Shown: positions 31,127 to 40,300 of the stretch, piece after piece | Layout: every line of letters starts with the position of its first letter | Numbering within the stretch: the first letter of the stretch is position 1 | Assembly (NCBI RefSeq): GCF_014635905.1 | Contig: NZ_BMDS01000001.1 | Span: forward strand, 1 to 64,000 | Reading direction: 5' to 3' | Origin: Limosilactobacillus caviae | GTDB taxonomy: Bacteria > Bacillota > Bacilli > Lactobacillales > Lactobacillaceae | Length of the DNA stretch: 64,000 nucleotides | Notes under the pieces: model-generated | What the model saw: only the letters and a program-made list of their open reading frames with translations | The model's database searches: none | What the model was told of the DNA's origin: nothing | Program-made: the position numbers and the translations under genes

Positions 31127-31149
31127 AATGTTATAAATTTATAGCCGTT
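31127..31149. promoter_or_regulatory. Operator-like dyad upstream of adhesin 3
   Basis: On the minus strand an imperfect palindrome begins AACGGC and ends CATT around the core TATAAATTTATA, about 95 bp upstream of the ATG. It resembles the dyad over the -10 of adhesin 5 (AACGGCATAAATTATACC in the other reading), so a shared regulator is possible. Confidence 0.35.
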
Positions 31150-31320
31150 GATATAATAGCATTCTTACTATATTATTTTTTATATAAATATGATATTCTC
31201 ATCATATTTGATATATCTGATAACCATCAATTGCTTATACATCAGTATTTTCAACTACTAAACAAGCAATTCGATATTCATCAGTTATTAGTATACCGTT
31301 TTACATAAAGATCGATAAAT

Positions 31321-31372
31321 AAAAAGGGAGTGTAAATACTTGTCATTTTGACATACATCTACACTCTCTTTA
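31321..31372 (-). terminator. Rho-independent terminator of adhesin 4
   Basis: Long imperfect hairpin: minus-strand arm AAAGAGAGTGTAGATGTATG pairs with CAAGTATTTACACTCCCTTT around a short A-rich loop, followed by T-rich sequence, starting 8 bp past the stop codon. Confidence 0.8.
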
Positions 31373-31379
31373 TTTAATT

Positions 31380-34300
31380 CTAGTTTTGTTTCTTATTCCG
31401 TCTTAACAATCCTAAAAGCCCTGTAATTGTAGCAAGACTTAGACCAGCTAATGCACTTAGCTTATCATTAGAATTACCAGTTTGCGGTAGCTTCTTTGAT
31501 GATTGACCGTTATTACTGATTGGCTTTTGACCCTTAACACTAGTTTTCGTTACCGTTACTAAGTGCTGAGTAAGTTGATGATGGCCCTTATTGGCCTCAA
31601 TAACAATATTGTTACTGTTATTAATTAGCTTTTCAGGTGCCTCATCACGATCAACATTCTGAGTAGCTGCAGCATTATTATGAACCGTAATTAGAACGTC
31701 GACATTACTAATTGAACCATCTGGATACTTAATCGTTATTGTTTCAGTATAAGTACCCGCCACAGAAAAGTCGGTATTAACTTTATTTCTGTTAGCCCAA
31801 GTAATCATCGTCCCTGCCGGTAAGTCTTGCGCATTGCTAATCAATTCTGCTGGATCAATGGTTTGCCCCATTTGAACAGTCGCATTTGCTAATCGTTGCG
31901 GTACAAATTTATCAGCATCAGTCTGTTTTGCAACGGTAGGAGATGTTTCAAGAATTACTTCAACCTGATCAGAAGTGCCATCTGGGTAAGTAACGGTAAT
32001 TTGTCCACTTGTCTTTGCACCAGCTTTTTCAGAAATAGTCGGTACACTGGTCCACGTAACTTTAGATAGCTCACCATTTGGTCCAGTTGGAAGCTGATCA
32101 ATATTTGTAATAACTTCACTAGCCTGTGGAAGGTGATTAATCGTTACTATCAACGGTGTTTTAACCATTGGCTGATAATTTTCTGCATCACTTCCGCCAT
32201 TGCGAGTAGTAGTAATAACTACTTGTTTAATGATCTGACTACTATCTGGATAAGTAATTACAAGTTTGCCGATAATACTCTTTCCTGTTGTTTCAGGAAT
32301 TGACGGTTCGTTTAACCATGCAACCTTCGTACCGGCTGGCAATGTTTCCTGATTTTTAACCGCTGTTGATGGGGATGGTACCTGACCCGCTTTGGTATCA
32401 ACCGGAACAATTACCGGCTTATACTTATCAGCGTCTTGTTGCTGTGGCTTATCTACAGTCAACGGTACTGTTATTGTCAACGATGAGCCATCCGGATAAG
32501 TAACCTTTATTTCGCCACTCGTCTTTCCTGCCTTAGTTGTATCAGGCTTTTTAACCCAATCGACAGTCGTGCCTTGTGGTAATTCACCTGCAATCATTGT
32601 CGATGGTTCTGGCGTCTTATCAACGACAGTATGAGCATCTAACTTTGGCGCAGCAGGATATGTTTGGGCATCTGTTTGTGGCGTATTTCCAGGTTGGGCG
32701 GTGGTACCAGAACCTGGGGTTGATGTGCTACTGCTACCTGGTTCTGCACTTGAACCTGAAGTTGCGGTGCTACTGCTACCCGGTTCTGCACTTGAACTTG
32801 AAGTTGCAGTGCTACTGCTACCTGGTTCTGCACTCGAACTTGGCGTTGATGTTCCAGTAACGTTAATTGAAACATCTTTAGTTATCTTATAACCATCTGG
32901 GTAAGCAATCGTAATCCTACCTGTTGCTACTCCAGGCTTTGATAGGTCTGGTTCTTTATCCCAAGTTATACTGCTTGGGTAACCGTCAACCGGTTTATCC
33001 ATTCCATTGTTTAGGTTCTTCACAACCCGCTTAGCATTTTCTGGCTTAGTCAAATCTGGCACAATACCAGACTTAGTTGAAACCGTGCCAATCACTGGAG
33101 CAGCTTCAATTGTTACATGACCCTTAACATGATCAACCGTACCATCTGGATACTTGATATCAACGTCAGCCGGTTGAGTGCCAGGCTTAGTTAGATCTGG
33201 TTTTACAGTCGAATCAGTCCAAGTAATTGTTGGCTTGTCTTTTGGATTGGTCGGCAAGGTCTTGGGATCAATAACTGAGCTTGGGGCGATGTCGTTGCTG
33301 TTTTGCGGAACGGGAACCGGCTTAGCAGTTGGTTGCGGACTGTAAGTTTCACTATCGCCTTTGATAACTGTCAAAGGAAGTTGAACCTTAATCTGATTTC
33401 CATTGCCGTATTCTACAATTGCTGTTGCTTCCGTTGAACCAAGCTTAGAAACGTCAGGAACGGTCTTCCAAGTTACACTAGTTGGATAGCCTTTACCCTT
33501 ATTTAAGTTAGCAATACCCTTTGCAGCTTCAGGGACTATATTCCTTGGCGTAGTAATTGCAATTATTTGAGGCGTGTAAACACTGCTAATAGTTGTTGGA
33601 ATCTCTTTCTGCGTTCCATCTGGATACTTAACAACTACTACTGGATTTGCAGGAGTCTCACCTGGTTTGGGAACAGCCGGCGTATCTTTCCATTCATACT
33701 TCGTTCCCGTTGGAGCAGCTGGGTCGTCTACACCAGTCTTTGGGTCTGGCAAAGCAGGCTTTTGACCTGGCTTAACCGAAATTACAACTGGCTTAGACTT
33801 GATCGCTGCATCGCTACCAGCATCATCAGTAATTGCTACTGGGATTTGAACTGTAGCCTTAGTACCATCTTCAAAGCTTACAACAGCTTCAAAGTTTTGA
33901 ACATCGTGAACTTTATCCGTTGAAGGATCCGTAGTAAATACCGCACTGGTGACATGGTATTTATCCTTCACATCACTATTGATTGCATCGATAGCTTCAT
34001 TTGCTTGGTGACTGGTATTTTTACCCCAAACTAATTGATGAACGAAGATGTTCTTTTCCCCGTTATCTTTTGTGAATTTATCTGCATCAGTACCAGCAGT
34101 TGCATCGGTAACGTTAATCGAAATGTCCTTAGTTATCTTATAACCGTCTGGATAAGTAATCGTGATCCGACCTGTTGCTAATCCAGCCTTTGATACATCT
34201 GGGGTAATTGTCCAAGCAACACTACTTGGATAACCGTCAACTGGTTTATCCGTACAGTTATTTAGGTTCTTTACAACTTGCTTAGCATTTTCTGGCTTAG

Positions 34301-37300
34301 TCAAATCTGGAACGACACCTTGATCAGTTAAAATTGAACCGATTTCTGGAGCAGCTTCAATTGTTACATGACCCTCAACATGATCAACCGTACCATCTGG
34401 ATATTTAACATCAACATCAGCTGGTTGAGTACCAGGTGTTGTTAGGTCCGGCTTCTTAGTTGGATCGGTCCAAGTAATTGTTGGTTTATCATCTGGACCA
34501 GTTGGCAAAGTCTCGGGATCGACAACTGCACTTGGTTTGACGTCTTTATTATCTTGCGGCACTGGGACTGGTTTAATAGTTGGTTTTGGATCGTAACTTT
34601 CACTATCATTTTTTGCCACACTAATTGGGATTTCAACATCAACTGTATAGCCATTGTCATAACTTACAGTTGCAACGCCCTTTGTTGAACCAGTCTTGGT
34701 TACATCAGGAGTTGTTTTCCAGGTTACGCTAGTTGGGTAGCCTTTACCCTTATTTAAGTTAGCAATACCTTTTACAACATCAGGAGCAACATCTTTAGGC
34801 GTCGTAATAGCTGCAACTACTGGCTTGTAATCACTAGTAAGAGTAGTCGGAATCTCTTTCTGCGTCCCATCTGGATACGTAACCACAATTGTAGCTGACG
34901 TTGCCTTTTCACCCGGCTCTGGAACGGCTGGCGTATCTTTCCATTCATACTTTGTTCCTGTTGGGGCAGCTGGATCATCTACACCAGTCTTCGGATCTGG
35001 CAAACTAGGCTTTTGTCCTGCATCGACTGGAATAAAGACCGGCTTACTTGTGATTGTTGTATCATCACCAGCATTATCAGTGATTACGACAGGAATTTGA
35101 ACGGTTGCAGCTGAACCATCGTCAAAGGTGATAGTAACTTCAACGTTTTTAGCGCCATGAACTTCATCAGTCGAAGGAACAGTATTAAACGTAGCACCCT
35201 TTACGTGATAGTCAGTTTGATCCTGCTTAGTAATTACACCATCAATAGCCTCAGAAGCATCATGTTTAGTCCCTTTACCCCAGCTAAGTTGCTTAATTAA
35301 AGCATTATCTTTATTAGCTTTCTTAAACTCACCTGATTCCTGCATCGTGTAAGTCAAATTGATTGTTTGATCAGTAGTCTTAGCCTTACCGTCATTACCT
35401 GGTTCAAGGCTTTGACCAGCAATCTTACCGTTCGTAATAGCAACATTATGTCCTGCATCATCTTGAGCTAAAACTGCATAGTCCGCAAACGTAGGAACAT
35501 CATATTCATCCCATGCAGTCTTACTGCTATCTACTGGAGTCCAGTTGCCGTAAATCACATCAGAAGAATCGGCATCGTTAACAGTCTTGGTGCGTTGGAA
35601 CTTAACAGCTTGTTTGTCAGAATGCTTTTCTGAAGTAGTTGGGTCAGTATAGTTAATTGTCCGCGTGATCGTTTCAAACATATCAGCATTCTTAGGATCT
35701 GTTTGATCAACTTTACTTGGATCAAGTGCTGTTAAGTGGTCCAGTTTAACAGTAATAGTTTGATCTTTAGCTGCCGTGAACTTATAACTTTCTGGTAAGC
35801 CAAAATTCTTATCAAGCTTGTAGCCAGTTGGAATAGTAATGTCTTTTGCAGAAATTGCTACAGTGCTATCAGTCTTACCTGGTAAGGTCTTAGGCTTATC
35901 AACCGAAATAGTAGAACCATCTTTTGCATTGATAAACTTAACAGTTACAGTTTGATCATTGGCCGTGTTAGTTACGGTAATCTTGATGTCTGAACTATCA
36001 GCAGTAACTTTTTGACTGGCAATTGTACCCTTGTCAGTCAAAGTTACAGGCTTATTGTTATTATCAACAGCAGCTGGAGTGTAACCATCTTTAGTTACTT
36101 TACCAGTTTCAGCAAATGTATCTTTATTATCTTTTGCAACCCACTCAGAGTAAGTTGGTTTAGCTGTAGCATCAGTTGAATCAGTGTACTTATCACGCGT
36201 GAAGACTACTTTTTGAACTATTGGAGTTTGATCATCAACAGTGATTGTCCGCGTAATTTCACGGTAAATATCGTGAGTAGCATCGCTTGGCGTGGTTATG
36301 TCACTGCCCTTAGTTGTCTTTAAAACATTGACTGGAACAGTAATATCCTTAGTGTAACCGTCATTATAAGTTACTGCTACTGTAGCAGTTGTCTTGCCTG
36401 CATTAGCAACTGCTGGAGTGGTCTTCCAAGCTACGCTCTTTGGCATTCCGTCAACACCATCTGGATCTAAGTTAGTAATTGCTGATGTAGCATCTTCAGC
36501 AGTTGGAGTTACACCTTGATGCAAAGTAACTGTACCAACTTCTGGAGTTGCTTCGATAGTTACCTTACTATCTATTGAACTTGTCGTGCCATCTGGATAG
36601 GTTATCTTTACAGTTATGTCCTGCGTACCTACTTTAGAAGTATCAGGTGTCTTGTCGCCCCAATTATACGTAGTTCCTTCAGGAATATTATTATTTGGAG
36701 TAATTACATCGCTAGCATTAACTTTTCCACCTTTGTCTACTTGATAAGTCTTAGCTGAAATATTGCTTTGATTATCAGTAGCCTCATCAGTGATTACAAC
36801 TGGAATCTTAACACCAAGCTTAGTACCATCTTCGAAGTAAATCGTTGCGTCATATGATGTTGCAGGTGACTTCTTAGAAGTATCAATCTTAGTTACATCA
36901 TTGAATCTTGGAGCCTTTAAGTTGTCCTTATCAGTCCAAACAACGTGATAAGTATTATTAGGATCTTCCTTAATGCCTTGACTAGCATCAGTATCCTTAA
37001 ATACATAGCCCTTACCTTTAGAAATAGTCTGAACTAGGGCATTATCCTTGTTAGCACTAGCAAACTTATTAGCTTGTGATTCAGCAACCGTAATCGTAAC
37101 TGGAATAGTTAATTTAGTACCATCTGTAAAGTTAATATCAGCGTTGACAGTAATCTGCCCTGCCTTAGATAAGTCAGGCTTTGTGTTCCAAGTAATATCC
37201 TCAACTTCTACATTATGAGCAGGGGTCAAATCAGTTGTATCAACATAATTTTCTGGATCAGCTAATGTACCATTTTGAACTGCTGTTAAATTATTATTGG

Positions 37301-40300
37301 CAGCGCTAGCTTTAGCAGCACTTGCACCATAGAAGTTGGCATATACATTAGCCCAGCCAGCATCAGAATCTGGCAAGTCCATTGCCTGTGCAGCATCACC
37401 AGTAGCAGTGATGTGAACACAATACTTAGAATTCTTATTGGCATCCCATTCATCGCTAGTCTGGCTATCCTTAGTTGGAGCCAAAGTAGTCTTAGTACCA
37501 TCTGTATTAAAGTTAGAACTATTAGTATTTACATTATATCTGTCAACCCAAGAAGTCTTAATTTCACTAGCATTAAAGCTATGACCATTCCCGTCACTAT
37601 AAGTTTTACCATCACTAGATAAGGTATACGTAATAGTGCCTTTATCAGTCTTGATATCAATGCTCTTAACTACTGGTGCATCAGGAGTATTATCGTCACT
37701 GGTCTTGTGATAATTTGGTGTATCAAAGTTAATTGTTGTAACAGCATCTTGACCGTAGACTACTGTCTTATTGTTCGGATCAAGCGCTAAACTGCTTGTA
37801 ACTGTTACTGGAACTTTAACTGGATCTTGACCAGGAATAGTGACGATTGCATTAATCTTTTCTGAAGCAGTATGAGGATCAGGTTTCTTATCCCAAGTAA
37901 CTTTTGTACCAACTGGTAACTTCTCAAAATGACTAATTCCTTCTTTGGCAGAAAGCGGATCAGTTACTGTTCCCGTGCTCTTAACTTCGTAGACTTTTGC
38001 AATTACATTATCTTTCGTACCATCATGGTAAGTTACAATGACTGGAATTTCATAACTAGCGGTATCTGCCATGGCTTGGTGGTCGACAGTAATACTTCCA
38101 CTATTTGGATCAACATGTATATATTGCTTCATAGCAGCGGGCAAGTTAGATTCACTCGTTTGGTCAATTGCATAAGTTACGCCATCAGTTGGCTTATCAC
38201 CAGTAAAGCTTGGAGTAAGCGTGACTGCTTGTTGCTTAGTATCAGTTACCGAAGAATACGATGGGTTATATTCAGCCATTTCACCCGTGGTTACTTGAAC
38301 GCCCTTAGGAATAGTAACGTCTAAGTATGAATTAGTTCCAGCATGGCCATCGTTGAAAGTAATACGAATAGTGAAATCTCGGGCATCTCCGGCTTTATTA
38401 GTATCAAACTTTGCAGGATCAATTGAATAGCTCTTTACTGCCATATTGTCAGCAAGTTTGTCTAAATCAGAGTGATCCACCATTGCCTTCAAATTATCTG
38501 AAGTAAAGTAGCCCTCTGGATCTTTCGTCATATCATAGCCAACTGGGATGGAAATTGTCTTAACTGGCGTAATAGGACTAGCACCTACTAAGGTTACAGA
38601 TTGATTGAAACTAGTTTTTGCACCGTTATCGACAATATTGTCCGTTGCTGGAACAGAACCATTATTGAAAGTTACATTAACTGGTAAAGTAGCAGAATCT
38701 CCCTGACTAGTGTTCAGGTTATGTGCTGAATCATCGTAACTTACAGAAATGCTGCCAATTGAATTGCCACCAGCATCTTTGAAGTCGCCTTTTTGATAAC
38801 GATATGCAGTATTCACTAGTTTAGTAGCATCATTTTTATCAGTAGTATAAACATCAATTTCACTAATAGCACTCTTAGCATCTAGATTGTCTACAGTAGT
38901 TGATACTGAATCCACATCAGTCTTGTGCAAAATAAGTGGATTACTCTTAACAACAACCGCACCATTAACTGTGCCGTCTGGATTCTTCTTGCCCCAGATA
39001 ATGCTGGAGTTACCATCAGTTACATTAACTAAAGCATTAACTGTAGATGTTGATTTATCGGCATAAGTGACAGTTACAGGGATATTATAAATACCAGTAG
39101 CAGTACCAGCAGTAGGTTTAAGAGAAATTGAGCCATCGCTATTTACTGTAGCAAATCCTGGAATATCTGATCCTGCTGCATAGGTTACACCAGTTGGCGC
39201 TGTAATATCGGTGTAAGTTACCGTGCCGTCAGCCGTAATTTGCTTTTGTTCAAATTTAGGTGCAGCAACTGTGGCAGTTTGCCCTTGCTTAATCTCAGTT
39301 GGAGCATAATTTGGAAGATAATCATCTTTTTGTAATCTCTTAGCCACTTCAATTGGAACAGCAATCGTATCCGCAGTGCCGTCTTGGTAAACCACAGTGG
39401 CGGTTACACTATGATTGCCTGCAGCTAACGGCTTATCAAAGGCAGCTTTATCATAAGTTGTTCTAGTTTGACCATCAGGATAATAAATGTTCTTCAAAAA
39501 TTGTTGGTAAGCCTTATATTCTGTCTGGTCATTAAAAATTTGCTCATTTGTTTTACCATCATTATTGTTTAAGGCCGCTACTTTATCTGCATCAGGAAGC
39601 CCATCTTTCAAAATATTCTTGAATTGAGTCTTAGTCCAATCAACTCCCCAGAATTGGTCCTTAATAATACTGTCTAGACCTGTTGAAATAACATTGTATT
39701 GCGGATCGGTTAGGCTAGATACAACTTGATGGTTATCAAAGGCAGAATTAGTTAAAATATCGCCCTCTGTCTTCTTAAGCGTATTTACAACGGGTTCATA
39801 TTTATCAGCATCGTTTAATTTAATAAGACTATCATTGTTATACAAAGCAGTCCCGAGAGCAATTCGACGAGACTTCCACCAGTTAAAGTTAGCTAAGAAG
39901 TCATTCAAATCGTCAGTGTAAGGACCAGTAATTTGACCATTATTATAAATTGAAAGGTCGTTTGTCTTGTAATTAGGGATTTGAACTAAACCACTCGAGT
40001 TACCAAAGCTCAAGCCCAAAATCGCACCGTTTTTAACGAAACCATCAGCAGTAACACCTTCCGCATTTATTGGAACATAGTTACTTGCAGTATCTCCACC
40101 CCCGTTTTGACTTTCAATCTGGGCTGTTACCCATACATGCGAAGGTTCATTGCCAATGTTGGCATCATTCCATTGTGCAACAGGTGCTGTACCCAAAACT
40201 CTCGTTAAGTTCTGAATATTAGCACTAGTTAATAAGCCGCCTGGTTGTGCTTTACCTTCAAGCTTAATTAAGTTACCACGTTGCCGACCTGTACGTTGCA

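Larger units (their letters stand above)
31034..31379. other. Intergenic region between adhesins 3 and 4
   Basis: About 345 bp, very AT-rich. It contains the adhesin 4 terminator, a dyad at 31127-31149, and a looser inverted repeat AATTGCTT (31229-31236) / AAGCAATT (31264-31271). No gene seen and no convincing -35/-10 pair found for adhesin 3. Confidence 0.6.

Noticed and set aside
32727-35361. Repeats in adhesin 4 as a CRISPR array
   Set aside because: The repeats are contiguous, in frame and coding, without unique spacers.
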